Below, piece by piece: positions 45,401-57,600 of a stretch of 64,000 nucleotides of DNA; the stretch's first letter is position 1, and each line of letters begins with the position of its first letter. The notes under the pieces are model-generated. The model was not told where the DNA came from, did no database searches, and was given only the letters and a program-made list of their open reading frames with translations. Both the position numbers and the translations under genes were made by a program. The stretch covers positions 62,001 to 126,000 of the forward strand of contig KL647335.1 in the NCBI GenBank assembly GCA_000727475.1, written 5' to 3'. The DNA is from Sarcocystis neurona. Taxonomy: Eukaryota; Apicomplexa; Conoidasida; Eucoccidiorida; Sarcocystidae.

Positions 45401-48400
45401 TCTCCCCGTTGAGTATGCCTCTGCTGCTGGCTTCTCCGTCTCCGCCTCCTTCTCCTCTGTCGGCGTTGCTGCTGCTATCTCTGCCACCGGTGCCTCAAGA
45501 AACAAAACAGGTACGTTTGTCGCACGTTTTCCCCCTGCTGCTGCACGCGTTGCTGCTGCTGCTGCTTCTGGTGGGTACAGCTGCTGCCCGCCCCTCTCGC
45601 TGCAGTAGTCCTGCGCTGGTGCTGCGGTTTCTTCTCCGAAAGCTACCGCCGTCTCTTCTTCTTTCTCCGCGGCTGTATCTGCTGCGTAGCCTCCTGCTGC
45701 TGCTGCTGGTATTGCTCGTACATATGAGGCTATGTGCTCCTCCGGCTCTTGCTGTTCTCTCTGCAAGAACCCGTCGCACAGCCGCTGGTCCGCGGTTTCT
45801 TTGCTGTCTTCCTTGTCTGATGACAGATGCAGCCCTCTCCAATTCTTTGCAGACAGCCGTCTCGTCTCGCCTTCTTCGTCCCCTCCCGCCTCCCTCCTTT
45901 CTTCTCGTGCCAGCGCTCCCCGTCGCTGTCCCCCTCCTTCGACCGAAACAGCGTCGACGGAGAACAGCGACTGCCGCTCCTGCTGCACCGCAGGCAACCA
46001 GCTCTCCCTGCGTATGTTGTCTTCGGCAGTAAAAGGGGGATGAAGGAGCTCGGCAGGACTGTCCTGCAGCTTCTCGTCGAATCGACGCAGGCTCTCCGCA
46101 GGATAACCGTTTCTTATTACATGGGCGCCTCGACGCTGCGAAAAAGCAGCTGCAACATCGCTGACCAAAGCGTTCCGCTGCTCCAGCTGTCGCTGGCTCT
46201 GCAGTTCCTGCTGGCAGGAGTCCCTCTCTCCCTGCTGCTTCTTCCTCTGCACCTCTCGCCATTGCTGTTCCTGATGCTGCTGCTGTTGTTCCTGCTGCCG
46301 CTGTTGCGTTTGCTGCTGTAGGTGCCGCTGCTGCTCTTGCTGCTGCTGCTGCTGAGTCTGTTGCTGCTGCAGCTCCTGCTGTGTCGTTGGCGTCTCTGGG
46401 GAACACGGGGATGGCGGAGACCCCAGGGAGACGCAGGAGGGGAGCTTCGTGCCGCTGCTGCTGTTGCCGAAGAAGAAGAAGCGGTCGATCGGCAACGCTT
46501 TTGCTGGCCGCATCTCTTGCAGCTCGTTTCCTTTTAAGTAGTTTGTACCGCTTCTTTCCCCTACTACCTGGTCTTTTCTTTTGACTGCGTCTTGCTGTTC
46601 TTCTTCTTGACTTCCTCTGCTGCTGCTGCAGCTATGAGGAGGGAGGAGGCGATCGCAGAGAAACAAGGACTTTCCTGCAGCGTCTGCAATTGCTTCGCCC
46701 GTGCTGCTGCGACTGCTGAGGGCCAACGTGGAAGCAGACGAGACTGCACGTAGAACACCAGCTGCTGCTGCAGGTTGCTGCTGCAGCTGCGTCTTCACGT
46801 CCTTCACTTCACGCTCTTCCGCCTGCTCCAAACCCCTGCTGTTCCACCTCCTCTGGCACTCGCCGCTGTTCCTTCGGCTGTTGCTACTGCCGCTGCTGCT
46901 GCTGTTGTGGTTGCTGCAGCTTGAGTTGCTGTTGCTATTACAACCGGAGTTGCTCCTGCGATTGTCGCTACTGCTACTGCTGTTGCTGTATTCGGAGTTG
47001 CGGCTGCTGCTGTTGAACTGGGTCAAGGTTGACTCTACACGGACGGTGTTGACATTTCCATGTTTATTTATCTTCTCTTCGGCTACTTTTTTTGAGGTAG
47101 ACAGTCGCTGCTGCGCGCTGCTGCTGCAACAAGAGCCTCCTGTCATCCCGCGATGCTCCTGGTGTTCCTGGACTGAGCACACGTAAATTCTCTCTCCCTC
47201 CCTCCTGTCGCTGCTGTCCTGCCTCGCTAACATTTCCTGCATGCGCTGTGGCGTGTTGCTGCTGCTCCTCATGTTGCTTCGGCTGCTGCTGTTGCTGTTG
47301 TTGCTCCGTAGGGTGCTGCTGCCGCTGCTCCTGGCGCGCTGCGGAAGAGAAAGAGAAAGCGTCTTTTGGCTATTGCCAATGTCCTTTGATTTGTCGCCTA
47401 CCAGCAGCGAGGCCGGTCCTTGCTGCTGCTGCTTCTGCTGCTTGCAACTCGTTCTCTGCTGTTGCTGCTGTTGCACCGTTTGCATGTCCTGGTGCGGCTG
47501 ATGCTGCTGCAACTCTTGCTCCTCTTCTGTGACGTCCTTTCCTTCCGCTTGCTGGTGCTGCTGCCGCTGCTGTCGCTGCGACTGCTGCTCCTGCTGCCAC
47601 TGCTGACTTTGCTGTTGCTGCGGCTGCTGCTGTCCCTTCGACTTCTGCTCTTGACGCTGCTGCTCCTCCGGTTCCTGCTGCTCCTGCTCCTGCCGGTGTA
47701 TGTGACACCTAACGTGTTGAGGCTGCTCACGCATGCAGCTGTTTCTCTGCTGCAGTCGAGCAGCCGACGGATGTGAAAAGTCCTTCTTATGTCCCTCACA
47801 CGCCGCTGCTTCGGCTGCTGCTTCTGCTGCTCGTGCTGCTGCTTCAGCTCGGCCCGTCTCGTTTCTCCTCTCTGCTTCAACAAGGAAGCGCTGGGCCGCA
47901 GAATCATCGTCTGCAGCTGTTGTCCCCGCCGCACTTGCTGTTGTTGTCGTCCCTGGCGCCCCTGCTGCTGCTGTTGCTTCCGACCCCACTGCAGTTGCTT
48001 TTTCCCCAAGTACTGCTGCTGCTGCTGGTCTTGCTGCTGTCCCTGTTGGTGCTGCTGGTGTTGGTGCTTCTGCAGGTTTCGAGCTTATTTCCCCGGGGTC
48101 GCTGCGCCCGTCCTCTACCTGCTGTTGCTGCTGCTGCTGCAGGGAGGAAGCTGTCACTTGTTTAGCCTGTTTCGCCTCTGCTGCTGCTGCTGCAGCACTG
48201 GTAACAGCAGCAGAGCGCAGAGCAGCAGAAGCGGCAAGAGGAAAAGAAGCAGCAGTGGGAGGACAATGAGCAGCAGCTACAGCAGGGAGTCCAGGAGGAA
48301 CAGAAGAATACGCACGACAGACAGCAGCATCAGCGGAGCTGCTGAATAAAGGAGAGACAAGAATCGGCTCGGTTTGTTTCAGGAGCATCTGTCGCTCCGC

Positions 48401-51400
48401 TGAATTGCATGCGGCTGCTGCTGCTGTCGTTGTCGGACCGTCTTCTCGTCCATCTGCCGCTTCACGGCCACCCCACATGGTTTTTCTCCTTCCTTCTTCT
48501 TTATCGAAACAACTTGCCGATTCAATCAATTCTCCCTCCCCTTGGCTTCGCTGCAGTCGCTCTCCCGGCTGCCGCTGCTCTCGCTGCTGGTGCTCCTGCT
48601 CTCGCTGTTGCTGCTGCTGTTGCTGCGTACGTGGTTGCTGCTGCTGTCGTTCTCTGTGTACCGGTGTCTTCTTCTGCTGCTGTTTTCGTCCGCTATCTGC
48701 TCGAAACATTCTCCCCCAGTCCTCTCTCCTTGACTCTCTCCACTCTCATCCTGCTACTGCTGCTTCTGCTGCTTCCGCTGCTGCTGCTTCTGCTGCTGCT
48801 NNNNNNNNNNNNNNNNNNNNNNNNNNNNNNNNNNNNNNNNNNNNNNNNNNNNNNNNNNNNNNNNNNNNNNNNNNNNNNNNNNNNNNNNNNNNNNNNNNNN
48901 NNNNNNNNNNNNNNNNNNNNNNNNNNNNNNNNNNNNNNNNNNNNNNNNNNNNNNNNNNNNNNNNNNNNNNNNNNNNNNNNNNNNNNNNNNNNNNNNNNNN
49001 NNNNNNNNNNNNNNNNNNNNNNNNNNNNNNNNNNNNNNNNNNNNNNNNNNNNNNNNNNNNNNNNNNNNNNNNNNNNNNNNNNNNNNNNNNNNNNNNNNNN
49101 NNNNNNNNNNNNNNNNNNNNNNNNNNNNNNNNNNNNNNNNNNNNNNNNNNNNNNNNNNNNNNNNNNNNNNNNNNNNNNNNNNNNNNNNNNNNNNNNNNNN
49201 NNNNNNNNNNNNNNNNNNNNNNNNNNNNNNNNNNNNNNNNNNNNNNNNNNNNNNNNNNNNNNNNNNNNNNNNNNNNNNNNNNNNNNNNNNNNNNNNNNNN
49301 NNNNNCTTCTGCCGCTGCTCCTGCTTCTGCTGCTGCTTCTGCCGCTGCTCCTGCTTCTGCTGCTGCTGCTGCTTCTGCTGCTGCTTCTCACGCTGCTGCT
49401 TCTGCTTGTGGTGCTTCTCCTGCTGCTGGCTCTGCTGCCGCTGCTTCTCCTGCTATCTCTGCTGCCGCTGCTTCTCCTGCTACTTTTGCTGCCTGTGTTA
49501 CTGCTGCTTCTGCTGCCGCTACTTCTGCGGCGGCTGCTTCTGCTCCTGCTGTCGGTGCTGCCTCCGCTGCTGTCCCTTCTTCGTTTTTCCTCCTTGTCTC
49601 TCTCGACCAGGTGGGCACAAAGCGCCTGTGCAACTCGAAGCGCAACAGCCGAGCCCAGCGAATACCCGAGGATGCTTATGGCAACTCGAATATTGTCGCC
49701 GTGCTGCTGCTGCAGCTTCTTCAAGGCAGCGCGTACTCCTCCGAGGGCAGCTGCGACACACGCAGCAGGTGACGGCGTTCCCGTGCTGCCTCCATATCCC
49801 GGGTACTCCACCAGCAAGAACGCCGCGTCAAGACATAGCAACAGCGGCAGCTCTATGCTCCCTACAGCAGGCACCCAGCCACCCAGACTGCTGCTACTGC
49901 TGTTGCCGGTGCTGGTGTGGCTGCTGCTGGTGCTGCTGCTGCTACTGCTGCTGCTGTTGACGCCGCTGATGTGGCTGCTGCTAGTGCTGCTGCTACTGCT
50001 GCTGCTGTTGGCGCTGCTGCTGTTGGCGCTGCCGATGTGGCTGCTGCTAGTGCTGCTGCTAGTGCTGGTGCTGCTGTTACCGTTGCTGAGGCGGCCAGTG
50101 CTGGTACCGCTGCTACTGCTGCTGCTGTTGCCGCTGCTGGTCATGTGACTGCTGCTGCTGCTGCTGTTGCCGCTGCTGGTGTGGCTGCTGCTGCCGCTGC
50201 TGCTGCTGCAGCTGCTGCTGCAGGGTCGGCACGGCTGCGTATGAGGCGACGTGCACGGCCGCGAGGGGGGAGGAGAGACCGTAGAGGAAGCCGGGGTCCA
50301 CAAGTCGACAGGAGAAGAGGAGATCGACGCGTTGAAGTCGCTCTGTGTTGCAGGCGCTGCAGCAGGCGAGGAGGGCAAGTCGCGCTGCTGCAGCTGCTGC
50401 TGTTGTTGCTCGTCGCCATACGTCGCAGTAGCAGCAGTCGCAGCAAAACGTAGTGTCTCTCCCGTAGCTGTTGCTGTTGCTGCTGCCCGTTCATCTTGTT
50501 GTTCTTCTTGATTGCTGCTGCTGCTGCTGCTCACTGCCGCTGCCACTGCTGCCGCTGGTGGGCGAAGCCGCGGGCTGCTGTCTGGTCTGGCTGCAGGTTT
50601 GCTGCTCCACCATGCTGTGCAAGCGTCTGCTGCTGCTGCCGGCATCACACTACCGTCGGCTCTGCGACTGCTGCTCGAGATGGCCTGCGCTGCTGCTGCT
50701 GCAGGCTCCTCCTCTTCTGCATGGGCTGCTGCAGCAGCAGTGCCTGCACGAGCCGCTGGAGCAGCAGTAGCAGCAGCCGGCAGAGGAGGAGGAGGACGAG
50801 GAGCAGCAGCAGCGCGGAAAGCGGCAGCGAGAGGAGGGCGCGGAGGAGCAGCAGCACGATAAGAAGAAACGGCAGCAGCACCAACGCGGGGCAAGGAAGG
50901 TCGGCAGCTGCGCCACCCAGATCGCAGCTCGGACGTGTCAACTGCTGCTGCATGGCCTCGAGGCGACGGAGCCACGGCAAATTCTACAAAGTCGTCATCG
51001 CCCTTATTTAATGCTCTTCTTTCCGTTGCTGTTTCTGGCATCTCTTCTTTCCTTTCTGCTGCTGCTTCTATTGGTGCTGCTTCTTCTTCTCTTCTTTCTC
51101 TTCTTGCCGCCGCCCAACCTTCTTTTTCTCCTACTCGTGCTGCAGCTGCTGTCTCTCCCGGCTCTGCTTCCGGCGTCGTTTCCACGTGGTGAGGGCTGCT
51201 CGGGACGTCGTCTAGATCTCCACGTAGAGCTGCAGGAGGACTTCGTTGCAGAGGAGGAAGCAGAGAGGAATCTTCTGCTGCTGTTCCTGCTCTTCCGGCT
51301 TCCTCCCCTGTCGCTCCTACTGCTGCTGCGCCTCCTGCTGCGGCCCTTGGCGACCCTGCTCCTGCTGCTGGTTTTTTCTCGAAACTGCTGCTGCTTTCTC

Positions 51401-51697
51401 GCTGTTGTTGCTTTTCTCGCCATCGCTGTGGCGGTGGATGGAAGCCCGGAGGAGACAGCACCTCTCCCCACTGCAGCTGTTGCAGCACTGCTGCTGCTAT
51501 TTTTCTGCCCGACAGCAGCAGTTCCGGTGCATGCAAGGGAGCAGCAGAGACAGCTATTCGACGGAGAGTCTGGCGAGGAGTATCTGCTGAGGCGAAACGC
51601 GTCCAGTCCTCTTCCTCTTCATCGTCTTCCTGCTGTTGCTGCTGCGCCCCGCCGTGCTGCTGCTGCTCCTCGTGCTGCTGCTCGAGCACGTCTCTTC
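39494..51697 (-). CDS. Third exon of the giant gene with most of the catalytic motifs; interrupted by assembly gap
   Basis: Acceptor TGCTGCGTCTGCGGCAG ends at 51698. The upstream part (51697 to about 48709) encodes an acidic/Gln start, long Ser runs, then EYPGYGGSTG and the GYSLGS nucleophile elbow, followed by Ser/Arg runs into the gap. The downstream part is one 3071-codon open frame (48709-39494) with poly-Gln, the IVLVAPFTS strand, the HGDED Asp loop and the C-terminal CHNVVELLLQEIFALVRVV helix. The two parts are in different frames; a TGA near 48745 closes the downstream frame on the gap side. Confidence 0.62.
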
Positions 51698-54600
51698 CTG
51701 CCGCAGACGCAGCAACGCAACAGCAGCAAGTAGCCAATCTAAGAAAGATCAAGCGACACGAGGAGAAGAAACAGCAGCAACAGCAGCATGAGAAACCGTC
51801 GCAGCAGGAAAAGAAGCAACAGCGTTACCAACAAGAGCAGCAGAAGAAACAGCAGCAGGGTGATTCTGCGAACCCCACCAGCGGCCGCACAGAAGCCGTC
51901 CACCAGGGCGCCTGTTCGTCACAGAAGAAGAAGCAGCAGCAGAAGCAGGAGAAAAAGTACAGCGTAACGAGCAGCAGCAGACGCAGCAACACTAGAAGCT
52001 TTACCATCAGTAATCAAAGCAGCAGGAGAAGCACCGGTAGTAGAAGCAGCAATAGCTTCAGCAGCAGCAGCAGTAGGAGGAGCAGCAGCAATACCAGGGG
52101 CGGGTTCTGAATACGCGTAATAATAACGGCAGCAGAAGGAGTGCGTGAGTAGAATATATATCCGAGAAGTTAAAACAGCAGATTTGTTGATGTCCCTGTG
52201 GCAGGTGGCGCTAGAACGTATGCGCTGCTACTGCTGCTTACTGCAGCTGCTGCGGCTTCCTGCTTCTTGACTTGGCGAGGTTGAGAGAGAGGGCAGAGGA
52301 GAAGAAGGTTGCGTCTGCTGCTGTAGAAGCCAAGAAGACTCTGCAGCAGCAACAGCAGCAGCTGCTGCAGCTCTCAGTTTCCTCTCCTGCAGTGTGGCCG
52401 TGGCCACTTGACTTCGCTCCTCTTCCTTCTTCACTTCCTGCTTTTCGACGCTTATGCTTCTGCTGCTGCTGCTGCTTCGTCCTGGACTCAAGTGTTTTTT
52501 GGCTCCCCCAGCAGCAGCAGGAGGACAGGAAGACTGCAGCAGCGCTAGCGAAGGCATTCGAGTTGCAGCAGCAGCAGCGGCTGCTGCAGCCGCAGCTCCT
52601 TCAAGTGTCGCAGTGCGAGACAAGCCGGCAAAGCGAGAAGCGTAGGCCGCGGCCACAGCAGCAGCAACAGCAGCAGTTTCTTCTTCTCTCGAAAAGCTTT
52701 TTTGAACTTTCATCGAGACGACAAACTGAAGGAAGCGACTTATAAATGGCAGCCAATCAAGAGCCAACATGTCTTTTCCACCGCAGCACACGTACAGGTG
52801 CACTACCTTCGGCCCTGCTTGTGCTGCTGCTGCTGAGGGATCACCTGCAGTGTCGTCTCCTCTCAAAAAAGCAGCTGCAGCAGCAGGAGCCTGAGCAGCA
52901 GCAGGAGCCTGAGTTGCAGCAGGAGCCTGAGCAGCAGCAGGAGATCGAGCAGCACAAGATGCAGCAGGAGGCGTGGAAGCAGGAACAGTATAAGCAGCAG
53001 AAGCAGCAGCGACAGGAGCAGCAGCTGTAGCAGCATCTCGTGCAGAGCTTCGGGTCGAAGCAGCAGAGGAGCCGAGAGCAGCAGCTAGGGAAGAAGGAGA
53101 AGGCGTAGGATGCGCTGCAGCGGCACCAGCAATATCCTGCGCTGCAGGGGCTTCCCGAGGAAGAGAAGCAGCACCAACAGGCGCGACAGTCGCAGCCACA
53201 GAAGCATCGCGAGCAGACGCAGCAGAGAGACGTGAGGCAGCAGAATCGACTCCAACAGTAGCAGCAGAAGCAGCAGCAGAAGGGTAAAAAACGAAGGCAC
53301 CGGGAACCCCGCTAGCTGCGGCAGTGACGCTCGAATCAGCGGAGGCCGATGAAGGCGAAGAAGAAAATGACGCAGCCGAAGAAGGAAGGAACGGGGAAGG
53401 CGCAGCATGTGATGTTGAAGCGTGGAGCGCCACTCCGGCAGTAGCAGCAGCAGCAGCACTCGTAGGGCTGGACTTCGCTGTTGCTGCCGCAGCAAACGAT
53501 GAATTTGCCTCGCCTCCGGAACGGCAGAAGGAGGCTGTCGCGGTGGCTGCAGCAGTTCCACAAAACCCAGCAGCACGACGCCCATAACAGCAGCTGCCAA
53601 CCCGCGGCAGCAGATACTCATGCACAGCGATACACACACGTATATAAACGTGCATATATAGAGATATTGACATATGTGTAGATATACATGCGTAGATGTG
53701 AAGGGAGGGGGGAAAGGCGAAAGCTGCTTATCCCTCTACAGACGGAAGGAGGACCTGTAGACCTGTTTCTCTCTCCCGTCGTCTGCGTCGACGTCTGTTG
53801 ATTGGCTTGTCTGCTGGTGTTTCTCGAGTGTACGTACACCGCACTGACAGGCACCCCACACACTTCTCCTAGTGTGTTCAGACAATGCCATTGCTGTTGT
53901 TACTCCTCTTCCTTCTCACCGGCAGCTGCAGATTCGGCAAGAGACGCTGCATGCGCGAGTTCTTTGCCGCCGACAAAAAATCACAGGGACACTGCATGCG
54001 TTGAAGACGCGTATATATACACCCGCCCTCCCCAAAGATACACGCAGCACCAATGGTGCCGGAGAAAGTTGGTGAATAATAAAAGCTGCAGACAGTGGAA
54101 TCCACGTGTGTCCGGTCTTCACGCAGGCCCACGTCCACGTACAAACTACACGCAAACACGAAGAAGGCCTCCACATTCCTGCAGCTGTAATGCACGTATA
54201 TATACATATACGCACATATGTATACATATGCATATATCTATCTACACATGCATATATATATATATATATATGTGCAGGAGTGTCATACACATCTTTACTA
54301 ACAAATACGCAGTTCTGGGGCTATGCACCTGTGTATACATGTGCCATGCAGTTTTATACATTTACACACATATATGTATGTATATACAGAAAGATAGAGT
54401 CATATTTGTTACAAAGTAGTCTCTCACTCTCTCTCTCTCTATATATATATACATATATCTATATATATATCTGTATAACTATTAATATATATATATATAT
54501 ATATGCGTTGCAGAACTAGCGGGGTCTGCGAAGAACAGTCAAAGATAGTGTGATGTGTTGGTGTTCGAAGAGGTAATGGGGTAGCCGCATCTGCTGCTGC

Positions 54601-57600
54601 TGCGACTATCGTTAAGAAATGTCGACGCACCTGCTGCTGCTTCTGCGGAATCCAGCACTCCCTGCTGCTGCTGCTCCTTGCTACAAGTGCAAACAAAGCA
54701 GTACCATTTGCTGCTGCTGCAGCTTCTTTTGCCGCTGGCTCTTTGGCTCCTGCCTCTTTAGCTGCTCTCTCTTTTGCTGCTGCATCTGCTGCGGCGTCTT
54801 GCGTTGCTGCTGTTGTGCCCGTGCTCTCGTGCCCGCGTGTATGGTGTTGCTGCTGTAGCCTCCCTCTCTCTCCCTCTGAGGAGCAGTGCTCCAGCTTAGC
54901 AGCACCAGCAGCAGCGCCTGCTACAATTTTCACACAGCGACATTTCTTTTCTTTTCGCTGCTATCGCTGCTGCTCCTGCTGCTTGTGCTGTGGCTCGTGC
55001 TCCTGCTGCTATTGCTGCTGTTGCTGCTGCTGGTACTGCTGTTGCTGCTATCGCTGTACTTTTTGCTGCTGCTCCTGCAGCTATCGCTGTTCCTCCTGCT
55101 ACTGCTGCCGCTGCTGCCGCTGTCGCTGTTGCTGCTGTCGCTGTTTCTTCTGCTGCTGCTAACGCTGTTGTTGCTGGTGCTTCACGTACCTACTGCAAGT
55201 TGCAGAGGGCGGGCCGCTGCAGGAAGATTGCTGCTGCGTACCCGGCTGCATGCGTCACTTCCCATTTCATTTATTTTCCTCCAACTTAGGAAAAATTTCC
55301 ACTTTTTTTCACTGCCACCACCATCCCCAAACCCCCCACCACTACCACTGCGAACCCCACCACTACCACCTCCAACCCCACCATTACCACCATTACGACG
55401 CCCAGCCAGCATCCCAGTCTGTTCCCGAGATTCAGCGTGCATGTGCTCTCCTGCTGCTGCTGCCTTCCCTCCTCTTTCGTCTTCGCCTTCCTCTGCCGCA
55501 GCTGTGGTTTTTCTTCCTTCGCCCGTCGCCGCTGCTGCGGCTTCTGCTGCTGCTGCTGCTCTGCTTCCTGTTGCTGCGGCACTTCCTGCAGCAGCTGCTG
55601 TTGCTGCGGCTTCGGTTTCTGCTTCCGTCTGCTTTGCTGCTGCCCCACGTCTCCCTGCAGCGGCCGCGGCTCCTTTACTCCTCGCTCTTCTTTCGCCTAA
55701 GCTCCTACCTACGCGAGTGCTGCGGAGCCGGGCAGCGAGCCACGATATTTTCTTCCCCCGTCTGTCTTCCCCCCTTCCTATTCCTTCTCTTTCTTCTTCT
55801 CGTCCTCTTCCTTCTTCGTCGTCGCGGTTGGACACGTTACTGCTGCTGGTGTCTCTGTTCAAAGAAATTGCATGCGGCGACTTGTTTTCGCCGTCCGCTG
55901 CTGTTTCGGCTGCTCCCGTACCTCCGCATCTCCGTCTCCCTCCGTCCTGCGGCCCGCTCCCTCCTCGGTCTCCCAGCAATGGTCTTATCGCTCCAGCTGC
56001 TCCGTATCCCGTAGTGCTGCTGCTGTTGTCAGCAGGACGCCGTCCTCCCGCTGCGGAGCTTTCTGCTACGCCTGCTTCTGCTGCTGCTGGTTCTGCTGCG
56101 GATGTCTTCCTCTCCTGCAGCCGCGACCTGCAGTTCCAAGGTGCTCCTTTCGGCTGCTGCTTTAGCGCTTCGCCCTGCTGTCGCTGTTGCTCCCGCTCTT
56201 CTTTCTTTTTTTGTTGCTGTGTCTCGTCTCCCTGCTGTTGCTGCTGCTGTCGTTGGAACTGCTCCCGTCTGTGTTCGAGCTGCTGGAGTCGCTGCTGCTG
56301 CTCTTGCTGCTGCTGTCTTTTGTATTTGCTGCTCGGGAATAGAGCGTCTGCTGCAGGAGACGAGACTGCAGTAACACACTGCCGAAGAGAGGGAAAGCGG
56401 TGGGGCCGAGACGCCGCTAACGAAGTTGAAGAGGAAGCGCGAGCAACGGCAGCAGCAGGTGAAGAGAAAGAGGAAGACGAGAGTGATGGTGCTAAGGAAG
56501 AGACAGCACAAGAAGAAGATGCGGCCCCCCCAGGTGACGAGACAGCTAAGTTGTAGAAGGTGTTCATTTCTTCAAACTCCACGACGTCCCGTCTCCGGGA
56601 CGGTGCAGCAGCAGCGTCGTCTGCTGCAGCCGCCCCGAGAAGCGAAGAGCAACCAGGACCGTCTAAGTACGCAGCAGCAGCAGCGTCTGAGTAGGCAGTA
56701 GCAGCAGCATCGTCTAGGTAGACAGCAGCAGCAGGAGCGGTCGTCGCATGCGCTGCAGCAGCACCGACACCGCTGCTGCTATACATCCCGGGAGCAACAG
56801 CAGTCGCGTCAGGAGGACAGGAATGATACCGCGAAGCGGCTGGCGCAGCAGCAGGAAGGCGGCAGAACGCAGGGTCGCTGCTGCAGGCGTGGGGAAGACG
56901 AGGGTCGGCAGCAGCAGAAGTGAACGAGGCGCTGCTGCGTTGGTAGTAACTGGTGTTCCCCTTGACAGCAGCCGCAGCAGGAGGCAGCCGCAGCATAGAC
57001 GATAAGGGCAACAGGCATGCAACAGCATCATCTTTGTCCCACACATCTTCTCTTTTTTCTTCTTGTTTCTGGCGAGCCTCTCTTGGGTACGTCTCATCTA
57101 ATGACTGTCTTGCCTCTTTGCTGCTGCTGCTACTGTGCATGTGTTGGCATCGGCTTGTTGCTGCTGCTACCCTTCCTTCGCCTGCTTCCCCCTCTGTTGC
57201 TGCTGCGTACGGCTGCAGGGAGGAAGAAGCAGCAGCAGAGGAGGAGGAAGAGGAGACGGAAGAGACGGAGGAGCAGGAGAAGACGAGACGAGACGTGTCA
57301 CGACTCGCTCGCCGACTCTCGTGAAGTTCCAGTCTCCCTGTGGTGCTGCTCGGGACCGCAGTGCTGCTGACGTGGCTACGGGTCGTCCTGCTGTTGCTCT
57401 TGCTGCTTCTTCCTCCTGCTGTGCTGCTGCTGATGCTCCACCGTGTCCCAGCAGCTGCAAGCTCCCCCTGGCTACTAGTGCTGCTGCTGTCTTCTCCTTC
57501 GCTGCTGCTGCCGCTGCTGCTGTTGCTGTCGAGTGCTGCACACCGTCGCCACGCAGCCCAGCGCTGATCTGCAGCACCAGGAGCCTCAGCAAAGTTCTCT

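Noticed and set aside
48405..50148. Plus-strand ORFs running through the assembly gap
   Set aside because: Poly-Leu or poly-Ala shadow of the minus-strand Ser/Gln-coding repeat; N bases hide any stop.
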